A stretch of 64,000 bases of DNA from UBA4486 sp041984885. GTDB taxonomy: Bacteria; Pseudomonadota; Gammaproteobacteria; Eutrophobiales; Eutrophobiaceae. Under the pieces are notes generated by a model. It searched no databases, was not told the origin of the DNA, and was given only the letters and a program-made list of their open reading frames with translations. A program made the position numbers and the translations under genes. Numbering within the stretch: position 1 is the first letter of the stretch; the number at the start of each line of letters is the position of its first letter. The stretch lies in NCBI GenBank assembly GCA_041984885.1, contig JBHIXH010000003.1, positions 32,807-96,806 of the forward strand, in the 5' to 3' direction. This document shows, one piece after another, positions 23,988 to 33,191 of this stretch.

Positions 23988-25981
23988 GGCGTCGCATCGC
24001 TCAATGTCAGGATCAGGTTCGCGTATTCATCCAGGCTGGCGTACCAGTTTTTGGCGACGAACGTGGTGGCGACCGGGTCAGTCACAATCAACGGCCCTGG
24101 TTGTGGCGGCTCGCCCGCAAGGCTGTACCGGGGTCGCACTGGTATCGCCTGATCGAATCCATACGCAGTTACATGTTCTGTCTCCGAACCGGTTTCAGGT
24201 TTACCCATCTTCGGCAAGTTGAGCGAAGTTGGCGCGGCATTCAGACTGACACACAGGTTCACCAGTTCGATCGGGCTTTGCAGGCGATGACCGAAACGTT
24301 GCTGGTGCAGTTCGTGAAATTGTTGTTGCATCGTCTCCGTGTCAGTCAATGGCAGGTTCAACGTTGAGCTTTGGCCGTGATAGCACAGATCGACGCTCGT
24401 GGTGATGTCAATGCTGTCGATATTCACGTCTTCCTGTTGCAACCGTTCGATCCCGGTATCGATCAATGCCTGTCGCTGCTGCTGTAACTCCTGCCCGGTG
24501 ATTCCGGCAAGCATGACAGCCAGCGTTTGTTTCAGGTAACGACCCGGACTGGTGACGATCATACCGAGCGCCGATAACACGCCGGCGCGATCCGGCACAA
24601 CGGCCTGGTGCATATTCAATGCCTCTGCCAATGCACAAATATGCAGACCACCGGCGCCACCAAAGGCGAACAGGCTGAAGTCTTTCGGGTCGATACCACG
24701 TTGCACCGAGATCATCCGTAACGCCTGCACCATGTTTTCATTGACTACTCTTATGACCCCTTCGGCCGCGGCTGCAGCCGAATCGACACCGATATCGGCG
24801 GCCAAGCTGTCCAAAGCGGTGTCGGCCGCCGCGACATCCAGTTGCAAACTGCCGCCGAGCCTGGCCTGAGGCGGAATCCGCCCGAGCACCAGGTTGGCAT
24901 CGGTAACCGTCGCCGCTTGACCACACTGACCATAGCATGCCGGTCCCGGTACCGAGGCGGCCGATTCCGGTCCGACGTGGAGTTTACCGCCGGCATCGAC
25001 ATGGGCGATGGAACCGCCGCCGGCCCCGATCGTTTCCATTTCGACCATCGGTACGCCAACCGGATAGCGGCCGATACGACCGCGACCCATGATGTTAATG
25101 CCACCGTTGATCATGGCGACATCGGTCGAGGTCCCGCCCATGTCAAACGTCAGTAATTGTCTCCGCCCGATGGTTTCGCCAATGAACTTCGCTGCGGCCA
25201 GTCCACCGGCCGGGCCGGACAACAACAGGTGCACCGCCTCGGTGCCGGCTTGCCCGGTATCGCAGGTCTGGCCGGAACTGCGCATCACACTGACGCGTGC
25301 CGGTTTAACGGCCGCGCTCAGGCGCTGCAGATAACCTTGCACCAGTGGACCGACGGACGCATTCAACCAGGTGGCAATGCCACGTTCGTATTCGCGGTAT
25401 TCCGGCAAGACACGATGGGAACAGGAAACAAAAAAATCGTTTTCCAGTGCCGCGGCAATCTGTTGCTCGTCGTCGCTGCTGACAAACGAAAATAATAAAT
25501 TGATTGCGACCGCTTCCACCTGTCGTTGTAACAGGGTTTCACGCAGCCGGGAGATGTCTGCCGATTTTAACGGCTGAATGATGACGCCTTGCTGATCGCG
25601 ACGTACATCGATCTCGAGACACAGTTCGGCCGGCACTGGCGGTGGCAATGGCTGCGGTTGCAGGTTGTACAGTTCCGCCCGCGCCTGGCGCCCGATCGTC
25701 AATACGTCCTTGAGACCTTTATTCGTGACATAGGCGGTTCTAACGCCACGGTTCTGTAACACCGCGTTCGTTGCCACGGTCGAACCATGAATAATACGTA
25801 ATTGCTGCAGGTCCAGTTGCATCTCGGCAATGCCCTGCAGGATCGCGCGTTCCGGTGCAGCCGGGGTTGATAGCACTTTATGTAAACGAATGTCGTCGCC
25901 ATCGACATAAACAAAATCGGTGAACGTTCCGCCGGTATCGACGCCCAATAAACAAAGTTTTTGCCCGGACTTGCAACTCAC
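23984..25981 (-). CDS. Hydantoinase/oxoprolinase family protein, HyuA type
   Basis: A 665-residue protein with the N-terminal ATP-binding LLGVDTGGTFTDFVYVD. LLSGPAGGLAAA, LLTFDMGGTSTDVAMI and the C-terminal FGGAGGLHICALAE are typical of N-methylhydantoinase A/5-oxoprolinase alpha subunits, which hydrolyse cyclic amides with ATP. The usual HyuB partner is not next to it; the following gene is the AEC carrier. The substrate cannot be given. It is divergent from the ABC exporter operon, 26 bases away. Confidence 0.87.
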   Translation of the reverse strand: MSCKSGQKLCLLGVDTGGTFTDFVYVDGDDIRLHKVLSTPAAPERAILQGIAEMQLDLQQLRIIHGSTVATNAVLQNRGVRTAYVTNKGLKDVLTIGRQARAELYNLQPQPLPPPVPAELCLEIDVRRDQQGVIIQPLKSADISRLRETLLQRQVEAVAINLLFSFVSSDDEQQIAAALENDFFVSCSHRVLPEYREYERGIATWLNASVGPLVQGYLQRLSAAVKPARVSVMRSSGQTCDTGQAGTEAVHLLLSGPAGGLAAAKFIGETIGRRQLLTFDMGGTSTDVAMINGGINIMGRGRIGRYPVGVPMVEMETIGAGGGSIAHVDAGGKLHVGPESAASVPGPACYGQCGQAATVTDANLVLGRIPPQARLGGSLQLDVAAADTALDSLAADIGVDSAAAAAEGVIRVVNENMVQALRMISVQRGIDPKDFSLFAFGGAGGLHICALAEALNMHQAVVPDRAGVLSALGMIVTSPGRYLKQTLAVMLAGITGQELQQQRQALIDTGIERLQQEDVNIDSIDITTSVDLCYHGQSSTLNLPLTDTETMQQQFHELHQQRFGHRLQSPIELVNLCVSLNAAPTSLNLPKMGKPETGSETEHVTAYGFDQAIPVRPRYSLAGEPPQPGPLIVTDPVATTFVAKNWYASLDEYANLILTLSDATP

Positions 25982-26007
25982 TGGCGAATCGCAATAATAG
26001 CTGCGCG

Positions 26008-26952
26008 ATGGATAAACAAACTCTGATAGAAATCGACAACGTCAGTCGTTATTACGGCGATCATTGTGCGGTAGATCATGTCAGTTTTACGGTGCAACGT
26101 GGTGAAGTCATCGGTTTTCTCGGACCTAACGGCGCTGGCAAATCGACGACCATGCAGATCATCTGCGGCGTGCAAACGGCCAGCGAAGGCCGTGTCAGTA
26201 TAGCAGGCCATGATATTTTCGATCAGGCGCGTGCAGCGAAAGGCTTTATTGGTTTCTTGCCGGAAACGCCACCACTGTACAGTGAACTGACCGTCGATGA
26301 ATACCTGCATTACAGTGCGCGCCTGCGACGTTTACCGAGTAATGAAATTCAGGCTGCCGTTGAACAATGTAAACAACGTTGCGGCCTGATCCGGACCGGC
26401 GGCCGCCTGATACGCAACCTGTCGAAAGGCTACCAGCAACGCGTCGGCATCGCGCAGGCGATCATACATTCACCGGAAGTCGTCATCCTTGATGAGCCGA
26501 CGTCCGGCCTGGATCCGATCCAGATCCGCGAGATCCGACAACTCATCCGTGAGCTCGGTAACGATCACAGTGTGATCCTGTCCACGCACATATTGTCCGA
26601 AGTGCAAACCGTCTGTGATCGCGTCGTTATCATTCACCAGGGGAAGATCGTATTGGACAAACCGCTGGCCGAATTAGACCAGCAACAGGACAACACGCTG
26701 CTGGTCAGTTTTCGTGAAACGCCCTCGGTCGACGACTTGCGCTCCGTTGATTTTGTTACTCACGTTAATCCATTAAACGAACACGACTTTCAGCTCACAT
26801 TTAACGAGCAACATCCGGTACACGATGTATTGTGTCGCGCTGCGCTCGATAATAACTGGGGGCTGCTGTCAATGACACCGCTACGCCATTCGCTTGAAGA
26901 AACGTTTCTGCAACTGACGCAACAGGATAACAACGAGGAACAGGCGGCATGA
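26008..26952 (+). CDS. ABC transporter ATP-binding protein, GldA-like
   Basis: A 314-residue ATPase. Walker A is GPNGAGKST, the signature is LSKGYQQRVGIAQ, and Walker B is VVILDEPTSGLDP; the switch His is in LSTHIL. The C-terminal region (about 230-314) is the extension of GldA/CcmA-type exporters. It overlaps the permease gene by 4 bases and opens an operon of ATPase, permease, GldG-like and DUF4340 proteins. Confidence 0.9.
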   Translation: MDKQTLIEIDNVSRYYGDHCAVDHVSFTVQRGEVIGFLGPNGAGKSTTMQIICGVQTASEGRVSIAGHDIFDQARAAKGFIGFLPETPPLYSELTVDEYLHYSARLRRLPSNEIQAAVEQCKQRCGLIRTGGRLIRNLSKGYQQRVGIAQAIIHSPEVVILDEPTSGLDPIQIREIRQLIRELGNDHSVILSTHILSEVQTVCDRVVIIHQGKIVLDKPLAELDQQQDNTLLVSFRETPSVDDLRSVDFVTHVNPLNEHDFQLTFNEQHPVHDVLCRAALDNNWGLLSMTPLRHSLEETFLQLTQQDNNEEQAA

Positions 26953-27695
26953 GGCTGGCGTTGTCGATCGCGAACCATGAACTGCGGCGCCTGTTCAAGT
27001 CACCATTGGCCTGGGTGATCATGGCGATCGTGCAATTCCTGCTGGCGCAGCTGTTCATCAAGTACTGGGAGATCTTTGAAACGCGTGGCGCGCAGTACAG
27101 CAATATCGGCCTGACCGAGATAGTCGTGACCAGCCTGTTTCAAAGCAGCGCGATCATTTTATTAATGGTGACACCGTTTATCACGATGCGCGGTTTCAGT
27201 GAAGAACGCCGCAACGGCACGATGCGTCTGCTGTTGTCCGCGCCGATTACAATTACCGAGATGGTGCTCGGCAAGTTTCTCAGCGTGCTCGGATTTGTTT
27301 TATTAATCGTCGCGATGATCGCATTGATGCCACTGTCACTCGGTATCGGTACCCAGCTCGATTATTACCAGTTATTTGCCGGCGTGCTTGGGCTGATGTT
27401 GTTATGCAGTTCGTTTGTTGCGATCGGTTTGTTTATCTCGACGTTAACCCAGTCAACAACGGTCGCTGCTGTCAGCACGTTTGGCGTGTTATTCCTGTTA
27501 TGGATTTTAAACCTGGCGGGCAACAGTGGCTCGGAACAGGTGGCCGCGGTTTTAACCTACCTGTCGCTGCTGACACATTATAATAACCTGCTTGACGGCT
27601 TGTTTGATCTGTCCGATGTCGTCTACTACCTGATCATGACGTTTACGTTTCTGGTTTTGTCCATCTGGCGTCTCGACATGGAGCGTATGAACTGA
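26949..27695 (+). CDS. ABC-2 type permease, GldF-like
   Basis: A 248-residue protein with six hydrophobic helices. FITMRGFSEERRNGTMRLLLSAP is the coupling stretch of this permease family. It pairs with the preceding ATPase and the GldG-like protein after it. In Bacteroidetes, Gld proteins act in gliding, but in proteobacteria the operon has no settled role. It overlaps the ATPase gene by 4 bases and precedes the next gene by one base. Confidence 0.88.
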   Translation: MRLALSIANHELRRLFKSPLAWVIMAIVQFLLAQLFIKYWEIFETRGAQYSNIGLTEIVVTSLFQSSAIILLMVTPFITMRGFSEERRNGTMRLLLSAPITITEMVLGKFLSVLGFVLLIVAMIALMPLSLGIGTQLDYYQLFAGVLGLMLLCSSFVAIGLFISTLTQSTTVAAVSTFGVLFLLWILNLAGNSGSEQVAAVLTYLSLLTHYNNLLDGLFDLSDVVYYLIMTFTFLVLSIWRLDMERMN

Positions 27696-27696
27696 C

Positions 27697-29073
27697 ATGC
27701 AGCTTGATAAAACCAGTCGTTTGCAGTTTCGCCTGAACAGCGCCTTCATGTTTGTCCTGTTGCTGGCCGTCGCCGTTGTGCTTGGCTGGTTCAGTAATCG
27801 CTATGATCAACAGTTCGACTGGACGGCTTCCGGTCGCCACACGATCTCGGATGCCAGCCGTGACGTGCTGCAGAAGTTCGATGGCCCGATCGAAATCACT
27901 GCGTATGCCAGCGACAACAAGGGGCTACGCGAAATCATAAGAAACATTGTCGGTCGCTACCAGGCAGTCAAACCGGAAATCGAATTGGATTTTGTCAATC
28001 CCATCGCCGTTCCGGACGAGGTCCGCAGCCTTGGTATTACTGTTGATGGTGAGTTGATCCTGCGCTACCAGGATCGGCTTGAGCACGTCAAGACCGACAG
28101 CGAAGAAGAATTCACCAATGCGTTACAACGCCTCGCGCGTGGTGGCGAACGCTGGCTGGCGTTTGTTGAAGGCCATGGCGAACGCAATGCACTCGGGCAG
28201 GCGAACCATGATCTCGGCAGCTGGGTAGACAACCTGACCGGACGGGGTTACCAGGCGCAACCGATCAACCTGGCCGAGGTGGACGCAGTACCGGACAACA
28301 CATCCGTACTCATCATTGCCGGGCCACAAGTCGATTACCTGCCTGGCGAGGTCGAGAAAGTCATTAATTACATCAATAACGGCGGCAACCTGTTGTGGCT
28401 GCATGATCCGGGACCGATGTATGGCCTGTTACCACTGGCAGAATCTCTCGGTGTCGAGATCTATCCCGGGACGATCATTGATTTTGTCGGTCAATTGCTC
28501 GGCATCAATGATCCGACGATCGCGATAGCGACCGGCCCGGCGTATCAACCCCACCCGGCACTGGATGGTTTCAGCATTACCAGCCTGTTTCCCGCCGCTG
28601 CCGCCATCAATGTCAACGACAATGCCGAGTGGAACGCGGTACCGTTGATCCTGACCGGCGATCACACCTGGTCCGAGAACGGGGAGTTAATGGGCGAAGT
28701 CGAATTTGATGAATCGATTGATGACCAGGGACCGCTGAACCTGCTGGTCAGCCTGACCCGCGAAGTCGAGGTCGAGCTGGAAAACGGCGAACTGGAAACA
28801 CGCAAGCAACGAATCCTGGTCAGCGGTGACGGCGACTTTTTATCGAACACGTTTCTCGGCAACAGTGGCAACCTGGATCTCGGCGTACGCCTGATCAACT
28901 GGCTCAGCAATGACGATGAACTGATCGCGATCCCGCCGCGGGTTGCCGACGATCTGTTCCTGGAGCTGTCCAATACCAGCAAGATCATCATCATCGCTGG
29001 CTTTCTGTTCCTGTTGCCTCTGGCGTTGTTGGTCACCGGCATGAGCGTCTGGTGGCGACGGCGCAAGTTATAA
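27697..29073 (+). CDS. GldG-like auxiliary protein of an ABC exporter
   Basis: A 458-residue protein with a membrane helix near 17-35 and another at about 428-450. Between them is a large periplasmic domain. The N-terminal part (DWTASGRHTISDASRDVL) is the recognisable start of the GldG/ABC-type uncharacterised family. It presumably forms a complex with the ATPase and permease. It follows the permease with a 1-base gap. Confidence 0.87.
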   Translation: MQLDKTSRLQFRLNSAFMFVLLLAVAVVLGWFSNRYDQQFDWTASGRHTISDASRDVLQKFDGPIEITAYASDNKGLREIIRNIVGRYQAVKPEIELDFVNPIAVPDEVRSLGITVDGELILRYQDRLEHVKTDSEEEFTNALQRLARGGERWLAFVEGHGERNALGQANHDLGSWVDNLTGRGYQAQPINLAEVDAVPDNTSVLIIAGPQVDYLPGEVEKVINYINNGGNLLWLHDPGPMYGLLPLAESLGVEIYPGTIIDFVGQLLGINDPTIAIATGPAYQPHPALDGFSITSLFPAAAAINVNDNAEWNAVPLILTGDHTWSENGELMGEVEFDESIDDQGPLNLLVSLTREVEVELENGELETRKQRILVSGDGDFLSNTFLGNSGNLDLGVRLINWLSNDDELIAIPPRVADDLFLELSNTSKIIIIAGFLFLLPLALLVTGMSVWWRRRKL

Positions 29074-29077
29074 GTCG

Positions 29078-29932
29078 ATGCGACAACGATTCCTGGTCAG
29101 CCTTGCACTGTTTGTCCTGGTCGCTGCGGCGATCGCGTTCCTGTTACTGACCGAAGCAGAAACGGAGACCGAAACCGAGACGCTGATCAGTGATCTGGAT
29201 AAAGACACGATCAGCACAATAACCATTCAGCATAAAGATAACGAATCCATCGTTTTTCAACGTGATGATTCGCACTGGTTGATGCAGTCACCGTTTACGG
29301 TCGCCGCCAAAACAGAACGCATTGACGCCTTGCTGAACCTGTTGTCTTCCGGCAGTGCGGCGCAACTGGATGTGAACACGACTGACCTGCAGCGACTGTT
29401 GCTGGCGGAACCGGAAGTAAGTGTGCAGTTCGACGAACACCTTTTCCAGTTTGGTGATATTAACCCGCTGGATAAAAAACGTTATGTCCTGTTCAACGAC
29501 ACCGTGCACCTCGTTCATGACAACCTGTATCCTCAGCTCACGGTCGGGCCCACATTCTTTATCGATCACAACCTGTTTCGCCCCGATGAAAAAATTATCA
29601 GCGTGCAATATCCGCAATTTCGGTTATTAAATGAACAGGATCAATGGCGTCTTGAATCGGAGCTGAATGTCGATGATGAACAGGTGCAGTTGCTTGGCCG
29701 TACCTGGGCCACGTTAAATGCGAACACGGTACAGCAATACGAACCGCTGGAGCCGCTGTACGAATTACACGTCACGCTGACAGACGGCAGGGCGATCACG
29801 TTTGCCGTGATCTCCGATCTGCCGGAGCTCGTACTGGCACGGGCGGATCTTGGTCTGCAATATCACATACCGGCCTACCTGTCGGAAAAACTGTTCCCGC
29901 GCGAGTCGGCCGAGGAAAGCGTCAGCGAATAA
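29078..29932 (+). CDS. DUF4340 protein of the Gld-type exporter operon
   Basis: A 284-residue protein with one N-terminal membrane helix (about 4-22), a Glu/Thr-rich patch (EAETETETET) and a beta-rich DUF4340-type domain. Such proteins regularly follow GldG genes and may be periplasmic partners of the exporter. Its TAA overlaps the mutM ATG by one base (TAATG). Confidence 0.82.
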   Translation: MRQRFLVSLALFVLVAAAIAFLLLTEAETETETETLISDLDKDTISTITIQHKDNESIVFQRDDSHWLMQSPFTVAAKTERIDALLNLLSSGSAAQLDVNTTDLQRLLLAEPEVSVQFDEHLFQFGDINPLDKKRYVLFNDTVHLVHDNLYPQLTVGPTFFIDHNLFRPDEKIISVQYPQFRLLNEQDQWRLESELNVDDEQVQLLGRTWATLNANTVQQYEPLEPLYELHVTLTDGRAITFAVISDLPELVLARADLGLQYHIPAYLSEKLFPRESAEESVSE

Positions 29933-30747
29933 TGCCGGAGCTGCCGGAAGTCGAAACAACGCGCCGTGGCATCGCACCGTACATAAAAGGGCAAACCGTC
30001 TCTGAACTCCTCGTTCGCAACCGGCAACTACGCTGGCCGATTCCGCGACAATTAAACAAAACGTTAACCGGACGAACCATCCATGCCATCGAGCGGCGCG
30101 GAAAATATATCCTGTTTTATACCAGCCAGGGTTGCCTGCTGTTGCATCTCGGCATGTCCGGCAGTCTGCGCATATTAAAAGAGCCGCAAGCGCCGAACAA
30201 ACACGACCACGTGGATATCCGGTTCAACAGCGGGGTTTGCTTGCGGTTTACCGATCCTCGACGCTTCGGCTCAATACACTGGACTTCGCACGATCCATTG
30301 CAACATGCCCTGTTAAAAGACCTGGGACCGGAACCGCTCGGCAAGGACTTCAATGCCGACTACCTGTTCATCGTGTCACGCAAACGCATACAATCGATCA
30401 AGACGTTCATCATGAACAGTCATATCGTTGTCGGTGTCGGTAACATCTATGCCAACGAGGCGCTGTTTGCCGCGCGCATCCATCCCCTGCGCAGGGCCGG
30501 CAAGTTGAGCAAACGTGAATGCAACGAACTATGCAAAGAAATTAAAACCGTACTGACATTGGCCATTGAAAAGGGCGGCACGACATTACGCGACTTTGTT
30601 GATGGCGACGGCAAGCCCGGATACTTTCGTCATGAGTTACAGGTTTATGACAAGGCCGGCGATCCGTGCCCGGTTTGCAACAAACCGATCACGCTTAAAC
30701 GGATTGGTCAACGCTCAAGTTTTTATTGCACTCGCTGCCAATCCTGA
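29932..30747 (+). CDS. mutM: Formamidopyrimidine-DNA glycosylase
   Basis: A 271-residue DNA glycosylase. The N-terminal PELPEVETTRRG supplies the catalytic Pro2 and Glu3. The helix-two-turn-helix has VGVGNIYANEALF. The C-terminal zinc finger is CPVCNKPI then CTRCQ. It removes 8-oxoguanine and formamidopyrimidines. It is cotranscribed with the exporter operon. Its end is 1 base from the end of the integrase remnant, so mutM marks the core-side edge of the integron. Confidence 0.97.
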   Translation: MPELPEVETTRRGIAPYIKGQTVSELLVRNRQLRWPIPRQLNKTLTGRTIHAIERRGKYILFYTSQGCLLLHLGMSGSLRILKEPQAPNKHDHVDIRFNSGVCLRFTDPRRFGSIHWTSHDPLQHALLKDLGPEPLGKDFNADYLFIVSRKRIQSIKTFIMNSHIVVGVGNIYANEALFAARIHPLRRAGKLSKRECNELCKEIKTVLTLAIEKGGTTLRDFVDGDGKPGYFRHELQVYDKAGDPCPVCNKPITLKRIGQRSSFYCTRCQS

Positions 30748-30748
30748 A

Positions 30749-30973
30749 TTAAAGATTGTCGAGCGGACTTTTCACACCATTGCCACCCTTGTTTAGCACA
30801 TGGGTATACACCATTTCTTCACCTGCTATATCTTTCGGGTGACGTTTGTTATGAAAAATAATATAGCGGCGTATCCACTGAGTATAAGATTGCTCTGTTT
30901 TTCTTGAGTAATGCAAAAACCGGATCTTGTTCCAGATTTGATCGAGTAATTTAGGCATGGAATCCTGACTCAT
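30749..30973 (-). pseudogene. intI: Integron integrase intI, internal in-frame deletion
   Basis: A 74-residue frame. Residues 1-54 match the N-terminal SAM-like domain of integron integrases (LLDQIWNKIRFLHYSRKTEQ, WIRRYIIFHNKRHP). Residues 55-74 are the extreme C-terminus (VYTHVLNKGG, VKSPLDNL), including the catalytic Tyr. About 245 residues of a normal 320 are missing, with the frame kept, so the RHR catalytic residues are gone. A strong GGAGGGG ribosome-binding site remains. It points away from the cassette array, the normal arrangement. The product cannot be a recombinase, so the array is frozen unless another integrase acts in trans. Confidence 0.88.
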
Positions 30974-31230
30974 TTTGCCCCTCCCTGGAAATACCCTCCT
31001 AAAATGTCCGCTAAAAGTATTTTAACGATCTCTCTAAGCTATTGAATATAAATTAATAAAGCAAGCCTTATAGATCGCTAAAATATAGGGGAATATTGAA
31101 ACCATGGATATAAAATAAGCAAAGTGGACACCGCCGCTATAGACGGTCTAGAATAAAATCACTGCATATCTAATTGAAACAGGGAGGTTTTTCACAATGT
31201 CCACTCTCTACTCTCTATAATGCCTTAGCG
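30974..31230. other. AT-rich integron leader region without a gene
   Basis: This stretch lies between the integrase remnant and the first cassette, where the integrase promoter, the cassette promoter Pc and attI would be expected. I find no coding frame. A 9-bp inverted repeat, GTCCGCTAA at 31006-31014 and its complement at 31225-31233, brackets it. GTGGACA and TGTCCAC copies lie inside. No promoter could be assigned with confidence. Confidence 0.5.
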
Positions 31231-31260
31231 GACTAACTGTCCCTTAAAATATAGTTAGGT
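31231..31260 (+). other. attI-like site at the head of the cassette array
   Basis: GACTAAC (31231-31237) and GTTAGGT (31254-31260) are inversely related core sites 16 bases apart. The second is a perfect GTTRRRY recombination core and is identical to the core that ends the first cassette (32030-32036). It stands between the divergent integrase and the first cassette gene, so it is the attI junction or a collapsed first attC. The cassette would begin at 31255. Confidence 0.55.
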
Positions 31261-31285
31261 TACCAAGTCCCCAAGGATTCTAGAT

Positions 31286-31981
31286 ATGCATCAAGATGAA
31301 ATAAAGTCTCTTTTTGATAAACAAGCAGCAAACTACGACGCGCAGTGGGCTAAAACAGCGTCGATACGAAACTGCCTACATTTGCTCCTCGGGTCGATGT
31401 TCGCTGAGCTACCTCAAGATGCAAATATACTTTGAGTCGGGGTGGGTACAGGCGACGAACTAATCTATCTTGCGTCTCGCAATCCTGAGTGGAGATTTAC
31501 TGCAGTAGAGCCATCTGGACAAATGCTTGATATCTGTCGCAGGCGGACGCAAGAAGAAGGTATTGAATCTCGTTGCTTTTTTCACGAAGGTTATTTGGAT
31601 TCACTTCCAGAAATCGAAGATTATGATGCTGCTACTTGCTTCTTGGTATCACAGTTTATCCTAGAATTTGATGATCGTTCTAAGTTCTTCAGGGAAATTG
31701 CGAAAAGACTCAAAGCGAATGGCGTTCTTGCAAGCTCAGATCTTGCATCAGATATTGAATCACTGGAGTATGAGGTAGTGCTACGTGGCTGGATGAATAT
31801 GATGAGTGCGGCGGATATTACATCGGAGACGTTAGAACGTATGAGAAAAACTTATGCTACCGATGTTGGAGTTTTACCTTCAACCAGTATTGAATCAATT
31901 ATTAAATCTGGAGGTTTTGATTTACCTGTCCAGTTCTTTCAGGCAGGGCTAATTCATGCTTGGCTGTCAAAGCGAGCGTGA
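31286..31981 (+). pseudogene. Class I SAM methyltransferase cassette interrupted by TGA
   Basis: The frame starts at ATG 31286 (MHQDEIKSLFDKQAANYDAQW) and runs to 31981 with one in-frame TGA at codon 50 (31433-31435). The sequence around it is NIL-stop-VGVGTGDELIYLA. The stop falls exactly in SAM motif I, where Cys or a similar residue is usual. Later regions are normal: VEPSGQMLD and a tail ending LIHAWLS. A GTG at 31442 could restart translation, but the product would lack the first strand and half of the glycine loop. I see no clear selenocysteine hairpin. AT-rich codon use and the flanking core sites mark it as an integron cassette gene. Confidence 0.75.
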
Positions 31982-31988
31982 AATTACC

Positions 31989-32036
31989 ACCTAACTAGGC
32001 AATGCACGCGACAAGCGCGTGATTGCAGCGTTAGGT
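31989..32036 (+). repeat. attC recombination site 1
   Basis: It runs from ACCTAAC (31989-31995) to GTTAGGT (32030-32036). The middle is palindromic (TGCACGCG, ACAA, then GCGCGTG). It is 48 bases long and directly follows the methyltransferase stop, the normal place for an attC site. Confidence 0.8.
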
Positions 32037-32051
32037 ATCGTTAATGAAAAA

Positions 32052-32591
32052 ATGAAGCATCTGACAAAACTAATTTTAACGTTATATTTGGCAATCCTCT
32101 ACGGCTGCACTATCAGCATAGGCAATACAAGTTTAAAGGGTAAAATTTTTGATGAAGCTAATGTTCAAGTTTTATCTAAAAATATCAGCATAAACGGCGA
32201 AGACATCCTGGCAGGGAAAGAAATCTCATATAAAGCTGGAGAGATAGTAATTGATTATAAAGGCGAATTGCTTCGCAAAAAATTAATAGCAACGGACAAT
32301 ACAAAAACTAACAATAATATTATGTCCGATCTAGGGTGCTTTTTATTACTACCTATATGTATGTTAACTGCTGCTGCATCCGGGGTTTCATCTGAACCAA
32401 TATATGAATTCATCCCCTCTTATTGTGATGCTAGATTGACTGTGCAAATTGAGGCAGGTCATAAATATATTATAAAAACCAATGAAAAAACTACAGATTA
32501 CCCAATTTTATCTATTGACCGTAAATCTTCGCCGTCTTTTACAATTTCAGAAGAAATTATGTCTTGCAAAGATTTAGATAATACAACATGA
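32052..32591 (+). CDS. Cassette-encoded putative lipoprotein
   Basis: A 179-residue protein. The signal peptide ends in a lipobox (AILYGC, Cys at about residue 18). A second hydrophobic stretch (FLLLPICMLTAAASGV) lies in the middle and may span the membrane. I do not recognise the family. It is AT-rich, fills the second cassette between attC1 and attC2, and starts 15 bases after the attC1 core. Confidence 0.65.
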   Translation: MKHLTKLILTLYLAILYGCTISIGNTSLKGKIFDEANVQVLSKNISINGEDILAGKEISYKAGEIVIDYKGELLRKKLIATDNTKTNNNIMSDLGCFLLLPICMLTAAASGVSSEPIYEFIPSYCDARLTVQIEAGHKYIIKTNEKTTDYPILSIDRKSSPSFTISEEIMSCKDLDNTT

Positions 32592-32604
32592 CATCATTAA
32601 TGAT

Positions 32605-32671
32605 ATCTAACCAATCACTCCACACGGACTGCTCGCCTGCGGCTCGCCGCCCGTGAGTTCAGCCGTTAGAT
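32605..32671 (+). repeat. attC recombination site 2
   Basis: ATCTAAC (32605-32611) and GTTAGAT (32665-32671) are exact inverted core sites. Between them a GC-rich palindrome is built on GGACTGCTCGCC and GGCTCGCCGCCCGTG. It is 67 bases long and begins just after the stop of the preceding gene. Confidence 0.9.
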
Positions 32672-32687
32672 GCCTAAAAGGATCAAT

Positions 32688-33119
32688 ATGAAATCTGTCA
32701 AAACATATCTATTTTCGTTATCAATACTAATACTGTCTGCTTGCACAACAGATAGATCACCCAGCCAGATCTATGAGGAATACAACTCAAAAGTAATACA
32801 GGGAATAGACTTTTATGAGGAGAAGGCTTATTTCACGAAACGCAAGCAAGAGGAAGTGGAGTCAAAAATGCCTCAGTACATGGAGTCAATGAATAAAACT
32901 CGCGACGAGGTCATATTATTTTACCTGGAATTCTCCAGGGAATTAGCCAAATGCAAAGAAATTGCACTTATAAAGGAAGAAATTACCGGAAATACAGCCA
33001 AGCTTGAATACTCGCAAAACGATATTTGCGGGAATGAATCATCATCACAGGAAAAGCAATCTATTCGAATGATTAATGAAAATGGCTGGAAGATTGATGA
33101 TGTTGTGGTCAGCATCTAA
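32688..33119 (+). CDS. Cassette-encoded lipoprotein
   Basis: A 143-residue protein starting MKSVKTYLFSLSILILSAC, a signal peptide with a clear lipobox (LSAC). AAAAGGA upstream supports this start. The rest is a small charged domain with YMESMNKTRDEVILFYLEF and ENGWKIDDVVVSI at the end. This pattern resembles small DUF4878/NTF2-like lipoproteins, but I cannot assign a family firmly. The stop codon lies inside the left core of attC3. Confidence 0.7.
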   Translation: MKSVKTYLFSLSILILSACTTDRSPSQIYEEYNSKVIQGIDFYEEKAYFTKRKQEEVESKMPQYMESMNKTRDEVILFYLEFSRELAKCKEIALIKEEITGNTAKLEYSQNDICGNESSSQEKQSIRMINENGWKIDDVVVSI

Positions 33120-33185
33120 CAAGGCGCTGAAGACTGACAACTCTAAGGCTACGCCTTAGAGATGCGGCTGAGCGCAGCGTTTGGC
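33114..33185 (+). repeat. attC recombination site 3
   Basis: The left core ATCTAAC (33114-33120) overlaps the gene's stop. The right core is GTTTGGC (33179-33185), one base off GTTRRRY. The centre has a near-perfect hairpin, CTCTAAGGC and GCCTTAGAG around TAC. It is 72 bases long. Confidence 0.8.
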
Positions 33186-33191
33186 ACCCGT

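Noticed and set aside
31006..31233. Insertion-sequence remnant bounded by GTCCGCTAA inverted repeats
   Set aside because: The repeats are only 9 bp, no target duplication is visible, and no transposase frame lies between them.
31433..31480. Selenocysteine insertion at the TGA of the methyltransferase
   Set aside because: No convincing stem-loop with the usual apical bulge follows the TGA at bacterial SECIS distance. A nonsense mutation in a frozen cassette is simpler.
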